This document shows, in pieces, positions 44,796 through 54,310 of a DNA stretch of 64,000 bases. The notes beneath the pieces are model-generated. The model was not told where the DNA came from. It ran no database searches and saw only the letters and a list, made by a program, of their open reading frames with translations. Within the stretch, counting starts at the first letter, position 1. Each line of letters opens with the position of its first letter. The DNA is taken from positions 1 through 64,000 of the forward strand of contig NZ_MAEW01000021.1 in NCBI RefSeq assembly GCF_002013375.1, written 5' to 3'. The position numbers and the translations under genes were made by a program. The stretch comes from Mycobacterium sp. D16Q13 (lineage in GTDB: Bacteria; Actinomycetota; Actinomycetes; Mycobacteriales; Mycobacteriaceae).

Positions 44796-47777
44796 GTGAC
44801 TCGAGCCTCCACCGAGCGTTCGAAGGTTCCCAGTGTCGGGAGGCTGGGGCTTGTCGATGCGCGGGCCGCGTCACTGCTCGAAGAGCTGGGTTGGACCACC
44901 GAGGCGCACGTCCCGCTGTTGTGGTCGTTGTCGAGGTCGCCCGACGCCGACGCCGCACTGCTCACCCTGATCCGGCTGCATGAGGAAATGGGCGCCGGCT
45001 GGGCGGCGCTGGATCGGGAGCTCGGCGCCGACACCGCACTGCGTGGGCGGATGCTGTCGGTGATCGGGTCTTCATTGGCGCTCGGCGATCACCTGGTGGC
45101 GCATCCGGACCGCTGGCAGCTGCTGGTCGGGGATATCGAACTCGAGTCCAAAGAGGCTCTCCAAGAACGATTCCTGGCGGCCGTGGGTGCGGTCGGGGGA
45201 CGCGCCTCGGTATCCGAGGGCACCGCGATCTCGGCGTTGCGCGACGCCTATCGGGATCGGCTCCTGGTGCTCGCCGCACTCGATCTCGCGGCCACCGTCG
45301 AGAACGAACCGGTGTTGCCGTTCCCGGTGGTGGGCCAGCACCTGGCGGATCTGGCCGATGCCGCGCTGACGGCGGCACTGGCCGTTGCGGTGTCGCTGGT
45401 GGTGCCGGACGGGCAGGAGCCGCCCCGGCTCGCCGTCATCGCAATGGGCAAATGCGGTGCGCGCGAACTCAACTACGTCAGCGATGTCGACGTCATCTTT
45501 GTGGCCGAGGAGGCGGACTCGCTGACCACCCGCGTCGCCGGGGAGATGATGCGCATCGGCTCCAGCACCTTCTTCGAGGTGGACGCGGCACTGCGCCCGG
45601 AAGGTAAGGCCGGGGCACTGGTGCGCACCCTGGATTCTCATGTGGCCTACTACCGGCGCTGGGCCAAGACCTGGGAGTTCCAGGCGCTGCTGAAGGCGCG
45701 GCCCGCCGTCGGCGATCCCGAGCTGGGCAAGGCGTATATTGACGCCCTCATGCCGATGGTGTGGACCGCTTGCGAGCGTGAAGATTTCGTGTCTGAAGTG
45801 CAGGCCATGCGCCGCCGGGTGGAGTCGCTGGTGCCGGCGGACCTGCGCGAACGTGAGATCAAACTGGGCACCGGCGGGCTGCGTGACGTCGAATTCGCGG
45901 TGCAGCTGCTGCAGCTGGTGCACGGCCGGGTGGATGAGTCGCTGCACGTCGCCTCGACCATCGACGCCCTGGCGGCGCTGAGCGCGGGCGGCTACATCGG
46001 GCGCGACGACAGTGCGAATCTGACTGCCTCGTACGAGTTCTTGCGGCTACTGGAGCATCGGTTGCAGTTGCAGCGGCTCAAGCGCACCCACACCCTGCCG
46101 GCGCCGGAGGACACCGAGGCGATGCGCTGGCTGGCCCGGGCCGCCCACGTGCGCCCCGACGGGCAGAACGACGCGCTGGGGGTGCTGCGCGCCGAGATCA
46201 AGCGGCAGGCCGTACGGGTGTCTCGCCTGCACACGAAGCTGTTCTACCAACCGCTGCTGGAATCGGTCACCGAGTTCGACAAGGAAGCGCTGGGGCTGTC
46301 CAACGAGGCGGCGGTGCGTCAGCTCGCCGCCCTGGGTTACCAGCAGCCTCAGCATGCGCTCAGTCACCTGTCCGCGCTGACCAAGGAGGGCGGGCGCCGC
46401 GGGCGCATCCAAACGATCCTGCTACCAACACTTTTGGATTGGCTGGCGGACACTCCCGATCCGGATGCCGGACTGTTGGCCTATCGCCGGGTGAGCGAGG
46501 CGCTGGTCGACCAGACGTGGTACCTGCGCACGCTGCGCGACGAGGGCGCGGTGGCCAAGCGCCTCATGCGAATACTGGGCACCTCCGCCTATGTGCCGGA
46601 CCTCATCATGCGCGCGCCCGAGGTGATCCAGCTGTATGCCGACGGGCCTAATGGGCCCAAACTTCTTGAGGCAGAACCTGTCTCGGTGGCGGGAGCGCTC
46701 ATCGCGTCCTCGGCACGGCATGCCGATCCCGAGCGTGCGATCGGGGCGGCACGATCATTGCGGCGCCGGGAGCTGGCCCGGGTGGCCTCGGCGGATCTGT
46801 TGGGTCTGCTGGACGTGGTCGATGTCTGTGGCGCGCTGACCTCGGTGTGGGTGGCGGTGCTGCAGGCGGCCCTGGACGCCCTGATCAAGGGGAGTGTCCC
46901 CGAAGGGGACGAGGCTCCCGCGAGTATCGCCGTCATCGGGATGGGCCGGCTGGGCGGAGGCGAGCTGGGCTATGGATCCGATGCCGACGTGCTGTACGTG
47001 TGCGAGGCGCGCGGTGCCACCACCGACGACGAGGCTGTCCGCTGGTCGGCGACGATCGCCGAGAATCTGGGCAAGCTGCTGGGCGCGCCGAGCACCGATC
47101 CGCCGCTGCAGGTCGACACCGGGCTGCGTCCGGAGGGGCGCAATGGGCCGATGGTCCGCACCCTGGTGGCCTACGAGACCTATTACGCGCAGTGGGCACA
47201 GCCGTGGGAGGTGCAGGCGCTGCTGCGCGCGCACAGCGTCGCCGGCGATGCCGACCTGGGTCTGCGGTTCCTGCACATGATCGACAAGACGCGGTATCCG
47301 GCCGGTGGCATCGCCCTGGATGCGGTGCGCGAGATCCGCCGGATCAAGGCGCGGGTGGATGCCGAGCGGCTGCCCCGCGGCGCCGATCCGAACACCAACA
47401 CCAAGCTGGGCCGTGGCGGGCTGGCCGACGTGGAGTGGACCGTGCAGCTGCTGCAGTTGCGCTACGCCCACGAACATCCGTCCCTGCACAGCACATCGAC
47501 CCTGCAGACACTGCATGCCGCGGCCGAGGCCGGGCTCATCGAGGCCGAGGATGCCGAGCTGCTGCGCCAGGCGTGGCTGACTGCAACCAACGCGCGTAAC
47601 GCGCTGGTGCTGGCGCGCGGTAAGCCCACCGACCAACTGCCAGGCCCCGGGCGGCTGCTCAATACCGTGGCGGCGGCCGCGGGCTGGCCGGACACCGACG
47701 GCGGCGAGTTTCTGGACAACTATCTGCGGGTGACCAGGCGCGCGAAAGCGGTCGTACAGCGCGTCTTTGGGGGGTAG
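44796..47777 (+). CDS. glnE: Bifunctional glutamine synthetase adenylyltransferase/deadenylylase GlnE
   Basis: A 993-residue protein with GTG start one base after glnA2. Two nucleotidyltransferase domains are seen: an N-terminal one with GKCGARELNYVSDVDVIFV (~216-234) and a C-terminal one with GMGRLGGGELGYGSDADVLY (~715-734). Each is followed by a helical RDVEFAVQLLQL / ADVEWTVQLLQL element. GlnE adenylylates and deadenylylates GlnA1 on a Tyr to match nitrogen supply; it is essential in M. tuberculosis. Confidence 0.96.
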   Translation: MTRASTERSKVPSVGRLGLVDARAASLLEELGWTTEAHVPLLWSLSRSPDADAALLTLIRLHEEMGAGWAALDRELGADTALRGRMLSVIGSSLALGDHLVAHPDRWQLLVGDIELESKEALQERFLAAVGAVGGRASVSEGTAISALRDAYRDRLLVLAALDLAATVENEPVLPFPVVGQHLADLADAALTAALAVAVSLVVPDGQEPPRLAVIAMGKCGARELNYVSDVDVIFVAEEADSLTTRVAGEMMRIGSSTFFEVDAALRPEGKAGALVRTLDSHVAYYRRWAKTWEFQALLKARPAVGDPELGKAYIDALMPMVWTACEREDFVSEVQAMRRRVESLVPADLREREIKLGTGGLRDVEFAVQLLQLVHGRVDESLHVASTIDALAALSAGGYIGRDDSANLTASYEFLRLLEHRLQLQRLKRTHTLPAPEDTEAMRWLARAAHVRPDGQNDALGVLRAEIKRQAVRVSRLHTKLFYQPLLESVTEFDKEALGLSNEAAVRQLAALGYQQPQHALSHLSALTKEGGRRGRIQTILLPTLLDWLADTPDPDAGLLAYRRVSEALVDQTWYLRTLRDEGAVAKRLMRILGTSAYVPDLIMRAPEVIQLYADGPNGPKLLEAEPVSVAGALIASSARHADPERAIGAARSLRRRELARVASADLLGLLDVVDVCGALTSVWVAVLQAALDALIKGSVPEGDEAPASIAVIGMGRLGGGELGYGSDADVLYVCEARGATTDDEAVRWSATIAENLGKLLGAPSTDPPLQVDTGLRPEGRNGPMVRTLVAYETYYAQWAQPWEVQALLRAHSVAGDADLGLRFLHMIDKTRYPAGGIALDAVREIRRIKARVDAERLPRGADPNTNTKLGRGGLADVEWTVQLLQLRYAHEHPSLHSTSTLQTLHAAAEAGLIEAEDAELLRQAWLTATNARNALVLARGKPTDQLPGPGRLLNTVAAAAGWPDTDGGEFLDNYLRVTRRAKAVVQRVFGG

Positions 47778-47831
47778 CTTCTTGCGGGTCACGATCCCTT
47801 TCCGCGGATCCCAGTCCTTCAAGGAGCGGCC

Positions 47832-48164
47832 ATGAAGTGCACATCGATCGTCGTGGGTCTTGGTGTTGTCGCCGGTGCTCTGGGCATGGCGGCGCCCGCC
47901 GCGGCGAAGCCGGGTGACTGCACCGTCTCCGAGGAGGCACGGCTCGATGCGGTGGAGGCGACCAAGCGCGCGGAGTATCTGGAACGCCATCCCGACGTCA
48001 ACGCGGGGATCAGTGATGCCCTCAAGAACACCCCCGGCGACGGCGGTGCCAAGCATGAGGCCGTGCAGGCTTACCTCACGGCGAATCCGGCGGCCAGGGC
48101 GGACCTGGACGCGATCCGTCAGCCCGTGCAGGACTTCAAGAACCGCTGCTGGCCCGACGGTTAG
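47832..48164 (+). CDS. Hemophore-related secreted protein
   Basis: A 110-residue exported protein: signal peptide (~1-25, ending AAPAAAK), then a helical domain beginning GDCTVSEEA with a final NRCWPDG Cys pair. The pattern of A-L-rich helix, HPDVNAGI and KNTPGD/AYLTANP is that of mycobacterial hemophore-related proteins (Rv0203-like), which bind heme outside the cell. A longer paralogue follows. GGAG lies upstream of the ATG. Confidence 0.82.
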   Translation: MKCTSIVVGLGVVAGALGMAAPAAAKPGDCTVSEEARLDAVEATKRAEYLERHPDVNAGISDALKNTPGDGGAKHEAVQAYLTANPAARADLDAIRQPVQDFKNRCWPDG

Positions 48165-48309
48165 GTGCTCGTCAAACCTCACGAATGTAATTTTCTCAGC
48201 GCTTCTCATGGTTTCTTAACGTTCGGGCCATGACCGTCCAACCAACGCTCGATAGCGTCCCGGACGAGCCGGCACGTCGTCGGCTGTAACGCTGAACAAG
48301 GAGTACTCC

Positions 48310-48867
48310 ATGAAGTTCACCTCTGCTGTACTCAGCGGTGTCGTTGGTGCCGGCGCGGTCGCCAGCGCCCTGGCCTTCGCGGGTGCCGCTGGCGCAGCTC
48401 CCGGCCAGTGCACTGCCGCCGAGTTCGCCCGGACCCACTCGACCGTGTCGAGCCAGGTCGCGAGCTACCTGGACAAGAACCCGACGATCAACGACGGCAT
48501 CACCAAGGCCGCCAAGGGCGCGCCCGAGGGCGAGCGCCGTGAAGCCATCAAGACCTACCTCGATGGTCAGCCCGCCGCCAAGGCCGAGCTCGACAAGATC
48601 CGTCAGCCGCTGACGAGCCTGAAGAACAGCTGTGGCGCGGACACCGATGACGCGGCCCCGGCAGCTCCTGCCGGACTGGTGGGCCAGCCCGCTGCGCCTG
48701 CCACCGAGAATGCCCCCGCTGAGCAGCCGCAGCAGCCGTGGAACCCCTTCGCGCCGCAGCAGCAGCCGGCTCAGGAAGTCGCGGAAACGGCCAATACGCA
48801 GCCGGCCGCGCCGGCCAAGCCGGCATCGCCGGCCGTCACCGCGGTGGTCGATCAGCAGGACGTCTAA
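48310..48867 (+). CDS. Hemophore-related protein with Pro/Ala/Gln tail
   Basis: A 185-residue paralogue of the preceding gene: signal peptide (~1-29), then GQCTAAEFARTHSTVSSQVA, KNPTINDGITKAAKGAPEG and DKIRQPLTSLKNSCG (paired Cys), followed by a ~75-residue tail rich in Ala, Pro and Gln (EQPQQPWNPFAPQQQP) that could span or stick to the cell wall. AAGGAG sits before the ATG. Paired with the short form, it may hand heme to the envelope. Confidence 0.82.
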   Translation: MKFTSAVLSGVVGAGAVASALAFAGAAGAAPGQCTAAEFARTHSTVSSQVASYLDKNPTINDGITKAAKGAPEGERREAIKTYLDGQPAAKAELDKIRQPLTSLKNSCGADTDDAAPAAPAGLVGQPAAPATENAPAEQPQQPWNPFAPQQQPAQEVAETANTQPAAPAKPASPAVTAVVDQQDV

Positions 48868-48904
48868 CAACACACTTAGACGGGCGGCCTAGCCTTAGGC
48901 AGCA

Positions 48905-49615
48905 ATGACTCAGGAAACCCCCGCTCGTCACAAGGTGTTGATGGTCGATGACGACCCGGACGTTCGGAACTCGGTAGCCCGCGGGCTACGTCATTCGGGT
49001 TTCGACGTCCGGGTCGCTGTCGATGGCCGTGATGCGCTTACCCAGCTCGCGGCCGACGAACCCGACGCCCTGGTGCTCGATGTGCAGATGCCCGAGCTGG
49101 ACGGGGTGGCGGTGGTTACCGCACTGCGGGCCCTGGGTAACGACATCCCCATCTGCGTCCTCAGCGCACGCGACACCGTCAACGACCGGATCGCCGGCCT
49201 GGAGGCCGGCGCCGATGACTATCTGACCAAACCCTTCGATCTCGGCGAGCTGGTGGCGCGCCTGCGTGCCCTCCTGCGCCGTCGCGGCGCCGGTGGCGGC
49301 GGTCTGGCCGCCTCCGCCATCACCGTCGGACAGATCACCGTGGACGTATCTCGCAGGCTGGTCTTCGCCAGCGGAGAACGCGTCGAGCTGAGTAAGCGCG
49401 AGTTCGATCTGCTGGTGGTGCTGGCCGAAAACACCGGTGTGGTGCTCAGCCGCGCCCGGCTGCTGGAACTGGTGTGGGGGTACGACTTTGACGTCGAGAC
49501 CAATGTCGCCGACGTCTTTGTGAGCTATCTGCGCCGCAAACTGGAAACCGGAGGTGCCCCCCGTGTCATCCACACCGTCAGAGGTGTGGGGTACGTGATG
49601 AGGGAAGAGCCGTGA
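48905..49615 (+). CDS. PrrA-like response regulator (OmpR family)
   Basis: A 236-residue regulator: receiver domain with VDDDPD and phosphoacceptor Asp in LVLDVQMPELDG, CVLSARD (Thr/Ser switch), and KPFDLGELVARL, then a winged-helix DNA-binding domain with KREFDLLVVLAENTGVVLSR and VFVSYLRRKLETGG. It closely recalls M. tuberculosis PrrA (VDDDSD... GADDYL). It is 38 bases after the second hemophore gene and overlaps the kinase by 4 bases. Whether it is the true PrrA or a paralogue needs comparison with the rest of the genome. Confidence 0.88.
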   Translation: MTQETPARHKVLMVDDDPDVRNSVARGLRHSGFDVRVAVDGRDALTQLAADEPDALVLDVQMPELDGVAVVTALRALGNDIPICVLSARDTVNDRIAGLEAGADDYLTKPFDLGELVARLRALLRRRGAGGGGLAASAITVGQITVDVSRRLVFASGERVELSKREFDLLVVLAENTGVVLSRARLLELVWGYDFDVETNVADVFVSYLRRKLETGGAPRVIHTVRGVGYVMREEP

Positions 49616-50901
49616 AACGCTCGCTTTCCCTGCGCACCAGGGTCGCGGTAGCGGCCTTCCTGGCCGCTGGCCTGGTTGTTGCCCTGATCGGCATCGTCGC
49701 TGGTATCGCGTTGGTGCGCAACGATACTCAACAGCTGGACCGCCGCCTCGACGTTCTCGTCGATGCGGTACAGGCCACCACCCGGCACGGGGACACCACC
49801 TTTGTGCTCACCGTCCGGGACTCCACAAGCGGTGGGCTGGTGATCTTCCGGGGTGTCGAGCTGCCGAGGCTGCCGCTGGGAACCGAGAACGTCAACGTCG
49901 GGGGTGTCACCTACCGTGTCCGGACTATCGAGAACCCCGAAGAGCAGACCGTGCTCTCGCTGGGAACCCGGGCGGACGCGGTACTGGTGAACCACCGCGG
50001 AATTCCGGTGTTCATCGCCCTTGGTGTGCTCTCGATGCTGCTGGCCGGCGGCTTCGCGTGGCTGTTCGCCGGGCGGGCGGTGCGGCCACTGCGTCAGCTC
50101 ACCGAGCAGACCCGGCAGCTCGATACCGACGGCCTGCAGGTCGCCGCGGTGCGCGGTGCCCGGGAGTCCGAAGAACTTGCCGACGCCCTGACCGCCATGC
50201 TCGGGCGGGTCTCGGCGGCGCAGTCCGACACCACCAAATCGCTTCTGGCCGCCCGCGATTTCGCCGCCAGTGCCGCCCACGAGCTGCGCACCCCGCTCAC
50301 CGCGATGCGCGCAGACCTGGACACCTTGCGCGCACATGACCTCTCGAATGAGGAACATTCCGAGGTGATCGGCGACCTGCAGCGCGCGCAACGCCGTGTC
50401 GAGGCCACCATTACGGCACTGGGGCAACTGGCCTCGGGAGACCTCGCCCGGCGTGAGGACCGTGAACTGGTGGACATCGCCGACCTGCTGGACCGGGTGG
50501 CAGCGGATGCGTTGATGCACCGTGCCGCCACGCCGGAGATCACCGTCAATTCCGACGACTGCGGCGTGGTGCTGGGCTGGCCGGACGGGCTGCGGCTGGC
50601 TGTCGACAACCTGGTGCGCAATGCCATCAACCATGGCGACGCCAAACACGTTGTGCTTTCCGCCAATCGGGTGGATGACCGGTTGGTCATCGAGGTCGAT
50701 GACGACGGCACCGGGCTACCCGAGGCCGATCGGGAACGGGTGCTCGGGCGATTTGAGCGTGGACCCGGCGCCAAGCCCGGCGGGCTGGGATTGGGTCTGG
50801 CGCTTGTCGCGCAGCAGGCCGCGTTGCACGGGGGAGACGTGGTGCTGTCGGCCAGCCCGCTGGGCGGTCTGCGGGCGACGCTGACGATCTTGGCCGAATA
50901 G
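49612..50901 (+). CDS. PrrB-like sensor histidine kinase
   Basis: A 429-residue kinase. Two transmembrane segments (~13-37, ~130-150) flank an extracellular sensor domain of ~90 residues; a HAMP domain follows, then the phosphoacceptor His in SAAHELRTPLTAMRADL (~226), and the ATPase domain with DNLVRNAINHG, DDDGTGL and GGLGLGLAL. It partners the upstream response regulator through a GTGA overlap. The signal sensed is unknown. Confidence 0.9.
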   Translation: MKRSLSLRTRVAVAAFLAAGLVVALIGIVAGIALVRNDTQQLDRRLDVLVDAVQATTRHGDTTFVLTVRDSTSGGLVIFRGVELPRLPLGTENVNVGGVTYRVRTIENPEEQTVLSLGTRADAVLVNHRGIPVFIALGVLSMLLAGGFAWLFAGRAVRPLRQLTEQTRQLDTDGLQVAAVRGARESEELADALTAMLGRVSAAQSDTTKSLLAARDFAASAAHELRTPLTAMRADLDTLRAHDLSNEEHSEVIGDLQRAQRRVEATITALGQLASGDLARREDRELVDIADLLDRVAADALMHRAATPEITVNSDDCGVVLGWPDGLRLAVDNLVRNAINHGDAKHVVLSANRVDDRLVIEVDDDGTGLPEADRERVLGRFERGPGAKPGGLGLGLALVAQQAALHGGDVVLSASPLGGLRATLTILAE

Positions 50902-50911
50902 ACCTGCCCGT

Positions 50912-51415
50912 CTAGTTCTTGCGGGACCCGTATTTGTCGAGCCACTCGCGGGCTTCCCCGGGCAGGTTCCCCGAGGCCTCGGCGGTCTTGCACCAACGCC
51001 GCACCATTTTGACCATGTTGGCGGGGTTGTAGGCGTCCTCTTGTTGCGACCACAGGCCGCCCCCGGCGTAGTGCAGCACGGTCAGGTTCGGCTCGCCCCA
51101 ATGCTGGCCGTCACCGGGATCGCTCATCACGTTATCGATTTCGCAGACCACCCAACCCTTTTCGGGGTCGAAGACGGTCCAGGTGGCGGGCAGGCTGGGC
51201 ATGTGGTTGCCGGGGAATTCCGCCATGACCGCGGTGATGTACTGCCGGATGGCCTCCTTGCCGTGCAGGCGACCCACCACGTGTTCGATGTAGAGGGCGT
51301 CCTCGGTGTACATCTCGGCATAGGGGTTCCAGTCGCCGGTTTCGATGCAGCGATGGACGGTGGCCTGGTGTTGCGTGAACGCTTCCTCGAGTTCGGCGCG
51401 GCTAAACGATGGCAT
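50912..51415 (-). CDS. SnoaL/NTF2-like protein
   Basis: A 167-residue protein of the NTF2-like fold: FTQHQATVHRCIETGDWNPYAEMYTEDALYIEH is the alpha-helix and first strands, followed by IRQYITAVMAEF and a WVVCEIDNVM strand. Members act as small isomerases, hydrolases or binding proteins; polyketide cyclase-like SnoaL is one form. The function cannot be told here. ATG at 51415. Confidence 0.75.
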   Translation of the reverse strand: MPSFSRAELEEAFTQHQATVHRCIETGDWNPYAEMYTEDALYIEHVVGRLHGKEAIRQYITAVMAEFPGNHMPSLPATWTVFDPEKGWVVCEIDNVMSDPGDGQHWGEPNLTVLHYAGGGLWSQQEDAYNPANMVKMVRRWCKTAEASGNLPGEAREWLDKYGSRKN

Positions 51416-51449
51416 GGCTAAGAGAGTGCCATAAGGTACCGTCCCTGAG

Positions 51450-52406
51450 GTGCGAGGACGGAGCGCCGTGGGGGCATTGGGCTGGCTGCTGAGCATCGTC
51501 GCCATGCTGGCTATCGCGTCCCGTTGGGTGCGCACAAGCTGGTCACCCCTGATCGGGCTGACCGCCGGCTGGCCCGTCACGTGTCTGCTGATGATCCTGG
51601 GGCTGTTGCTGTTCCTCGCAGTGCGGCAGTGGTGGGGCGTGTTGACGGCGACCGTCGTGATCGCGTTGCAGGTGCTTGCCATCGCACCGCTTTACCTGCC
51701 CGACAGCCACCCGCAGGGGACAACCGTCACGGTGCTGCAGACGAACCTGCGTTTCGGTGTCGGTGACGCCGGGGCGGTGGTGGCCGCGATTCACGAGCAC
51801 GATGTGGGTGTGGTGACCGTTGACGAGCTCACCCCGGAAGCCCGGGCGAAACTCGTTGCCGCGGGAATTGATTCGGTGCTTCCTTATTCGTACACCATCG
51901 CCGAACCGAAGGCGGCTGGCACTGGAATCTGGAGTCGATACCCGCTGACCCCGGTGCATCAGGACGACCAGAGCTTTGCCATGCGGCAGATCTGGGCGGA
52001 GGCCGAGATCCCCGGAGTGGGGCCGGTCATGCTCGTCGCGGTGCACACCCGTCCGCCGGAGAAGGACATGAGTTCACCGGGCTGGCTCACCGAGCTGGAC
52101 ACCATTGGCCGTCAGTTGCAGGCACTGCGCCCCGATGTGAAAGTGATTGTCGGCGGCGACTTTAACGCGACCTACGACCACTTCGTGTTCCGGCAGATCC
52201 TCACGGGCGGTTTCGCCGACGCGGTGGATCAGGCCGGGGCCGGCTGGCTGCCGACCTGGCGCGAGGGGCGCTGGTACACCAGGCTGATCGGGATCGACCA
52301 CGTACTGACCCGAGGGGCGGCCGCCACCTCGGTGAGTACTCAGGAGATCTACGGCACCGACCACCGGGCGCTCATCGCCACGGTGGTGGTGCCTAGCTCT
52401 TCTTGA
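51450..52406 (+). CDS. Membrane endonuclease/exonuclease/phosphatase family protein
   Basis: A 318-residue protein with a GTG start. Two to three N-terminal transmembrane segments (~5-22, ~33-50, ~58-78) are followed by an EEP catalytic domain: QTNLRFGVGD, VVTVDELT, GIWSRYPL, GGDFNATYDH (metal Asp/Asn) and TDHRALIATV (catalytic Asp-His). The domain faces the outside. Substrate is unknown; EEP members cut nucleic acids or phosphodiesters/phosphoinositides. Confidence 0.82.
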   Translation: MRGRSAVGALGWLLSIVAMLAIASRWVRTSWSPLIGLTAGWPVTCLLMILGLLLFLAVRQWWGVLTATVVIALQVLAIAPLYLPDSHPQGTTVTVLQTNLRFGVGDAGAVVAAIHEHDVGVVTVDELTPEARAKLVAAGIDSVLPYSYTIAEPKAAGTGIWSRYPLTPVHQDDQSFAMRQIWAEAEIPGVGPVMLVAVHTRPPEKDMSSPGWLTELDTIGRQLQALRPDVKVIVGGDFNATYDHFVFRQILTGGFADAVDQAGAGWLPTWREGRWYTRLIGIDHVLTRGAAATSVSTQEIYGTDHRALIATVVVPSSS

Positions 52407-52812
52407 GCGCCGCGTCGACCGAGAGCGATCCGCCGCCGGTGAACACCAAGAGGAAAAAGCCCCAGCAGAACAGGGCCGCCAGCTCGCCGTTGTTCTCGAT
52501 GGGAAGCAGCCCGGCGGATTGGTGCTGGGTGAAGTAGGCAACCGCCATCGTTCCCGAGGCGATGAAGGCCGCTATCCGGGTTCCGGCGCCGAACAGAATC
52601 GCGACGCCGGTGAGGAACTCGACGGCACCTGCCCACCAGCCGAGTGACCACGACTCGACCGGGGGCATCGAAGCCAGGTCGGGCCAGCGGAACAGGATGG
52701 CGGTGCCGTGGACGGTGAACAGGAATCCGAAGACGATCCGGAACAACGACAGGACAACGGGCGTGGCGCCGTCGAGCTTGGCGACTGAGCTGGAGGTGCT
52801 GGAGGAGGCCAT
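52393..52812 (-). CDS. DoxX family membrane protein (first of pair)
   Basis: A 139-residue protein of four transmembrane segments with the DoxX pattern: LFRIVFGFLFTVHGTAILF, WAGAVEFLTGVAILFGAGTR, FIASGTMAVAYFTQH and FCWGFFLLVF. DoxX proteins of mycobacteria take part in oxidative-stress membrane complexes (with SodA and SseA). The paralogue lies 34 bases upstream on the same strand. Confidence 0.82.
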   Translation of the reverse strand: MASSSTSSSVAKLDGATPVVLSLFRIVFGFLFTVHGTAILFRWPDLASMPPVESWSLGWWAGAVEFLTGVAILFGAGTRIAAFIASGTMAVAYFTQHQSAGLLPIENNGELAALFCWGFFLLVFTGGGSLSVDAALKKS

Positions 52813-52846
52813 GGCCAGGATGCTAAACCAATTCGCGCGTAACGAC

Positions 52847-53257
52847 TTAGCGCTTAGCGCGGGTAATGAATCGGTCGAGGGACAGCGACCCGCCGCCGGT
52901 GAACACTAGTAGCAGGAAGATCCAGCTGTAGAGAGCGGCGGCCTCCCCGTTGTTCTGGATCGGCAGCAGTCCCTCGGGCTGGTGGTAGCTGAAGTAGGCG
53001 ACTGCCATCGCACCCGAGGACACGAACGCGGCGAATCTGGTGCCGAGCCCGAGGATGATCGCCGCTCCGCCAAGGAATTCGATGATGCCGGCCCACCAGG
53101 GCAGCGTGCCGACGGGTTGCAGGAACGAGGCGAGTGGCCAACCGAACAGGTGGGAGGTGCCGTGCAGGAAGAAGAGGAACCCGACCACGATCCGGAATGC
53201 CGACAGGGCGACCGGTGTCAGACCGGTGAGCTTGTTTTCGATATCAGCGAGAGCCAT
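52847..53257 (-). CDS. DoxX family membrane protein (second of pair)
   Basis: A 136-residue paralogue of the gene that follows it, with the same four segments: AFRIVVGFLFFLHGTSHLFG, IIEFLGGAAIILGLGTRFAA, GAMAVAYFSYHQPEG and FLLLVFTGG. High similarity suggests tandem duplication. Its start (53257) follows a short gap to the HchA gene. Confidence 0.82.
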   Translation of the reverse strand: MALADIENKLTGLTPVALSAFRIVVGFLFFLHGTSHLFGWPLASFLQPVGTLPWWAGIIEFLGGAAIILGLGTRFAAFVSSGAMAVAYFSYHQPEGLLPIQNNGEAAALYSWIFLLLVFTGGGSLSLDRFITRAKR

Positions 53258-53295
53258 GCGTCTAACAATAGGACCATAGTCCGCTTTATTCCTGT

Positions 53296-54219
53296 CTACG
53301 CGTCGGCAACCGCGTTCACCAGCGTCTCTGCCGCGAGAAGGCCGAGGTTGTTGGACGCCAACGGGCTGTCGCCGGTGAGGAGCTTGCGGTCGGCGTGTGT
53401 TTGCCCGGTGATTCCGGTGTTGAGGATGGTGACACCTTGTTTACGCAGATTCTCTCCGACAAGCCACGGCATTTGTCCTGGGATGTAACCGATTTCGATG
53501 TTCACCCCAGTGTCCAGGCTGTCGGGGAAAACGCATAGGCTGTAGCCCCGGAAAGGCGAATCCTCGCGATCCAGGCCGGCGGCGAGCAATGCCCCCGGGC
53601 CGTGACACAAGGTGATGACGTACTTGTCGTACTCCAGCGCCCAGTCCAAGACCGTCCGGACTTCTTCGCTGTCTGGGATGCCCAGGAGCACGCCGTGGCC
53701 GCCCGGGATGAACACGGCGAGGTAATCCGAGTCGGGGCCCAGGCCCTCGGCAATGACATGGGAGAGCTTCTGGGGCTTCTTAAGTTGCGCGGAAAGCTCG
53801 GAGTAGGTGGTCAGGACGGCTTCGTCCTTGCGCGGCATCGCCCAGAGTTCAAGTTTGGCGGGGTTACCGGACACTGTGGCGACGTCGATCCCGAAGCCGG
53901 CGGCTTTGAGGTGATGCAGGGGGAGCAGCATCTCGACGGGGTGGTTACCGGTAGAGAACATCGTGCCGTTCTGCATCAGCATGTAGCGCTCTTCGGTAGC
54001 GATCATGAGGATCTTCCAGCGTCCACCGGTGTAGGCATTTTCGTAACGAACGCCGGCGAAGTCGGTCGTGGAGGGCACGTACTGGCTCAGCGAGTAGGGG
54101 GACGGGAAGTAGGCGTTGTCTTCGGCAGGGTCGGGGGCAGGGATTTTGCTCAGTTCGTCGGCTGCGTTCGGCACGGATTCCACGCTCCTCGAAAAGTTAG
54201 ACGGGACATCTACTTTCAA
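53296..54219 (-). CDS. hchA: HchA/Hsp31-type glyoxalase III and deglycase
   Basis: A 307-residue DJ-1/PfpI protein, close to E. coli Hsp31. The catalytic Cys is in ITLCHGPGALLAAG, zinc-ligand residues in STGNHPVEMLLPLHHLKAAG, and the conserved acid near AVFIPGGHG. Other matches: AEDNAYFPSPYSLSQYV near the start and DRKLLTGDSPLASN near the end. It converts methylglyoxal to lactate and may repair glycated proteins. The start is TTG at 54219. Confidence 0.93.
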   Translation of the reverse strand: MKVDVPSNFSRSVESVPNAADELSKIPAPDPAEDNAYFPSPYSLSQYVPSTTDFAGVRYENAYTGGRWKILMIATEERYMLMQNGTMFSTGNHPVEMLLPLHHLKAAGFGIDVATVSGNPAKLELWAMPRKDEAVLTTYSELSAQLKKPQKLSHVIAEGLGPDSDYLAVFIPGGHGVLLGIPDSEEVRTVLDWALEYDKYVITLCHGPGALLAAGLDREDSPFRGYSLCVFPDSLDTGVNIEIGYIPGQMPWLVGENLRKQGVTILNTGITGQTHADRKLLTGDSPLASNNLGLLAAETLVNAVADA

Positions 54220-54258
54220 CCTACGTCGGTGCGAGGTATTCCGTGCCGCACAAATGAC

Positions 54259-54287
54259 AAGGCCCCCGGGAAGATCCCGGGGGCCTT
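54259..54287. terminator. Strong bidirectional hairpin
   Basis: AAGGCCCCCGGG (54259-54270), loop AAGAT, CCCGGGGGCCTT (54276-54287): a perfect 12-bp GC-rich stem. It sits 24 bases beyond the glnA1 stop and upstream of hchA, so it ends the glnA1 transcript. Confidence 0.85.
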
Positions 54288-54310
54288 GACGATGTGCGGA
54301 TTACACGGCT

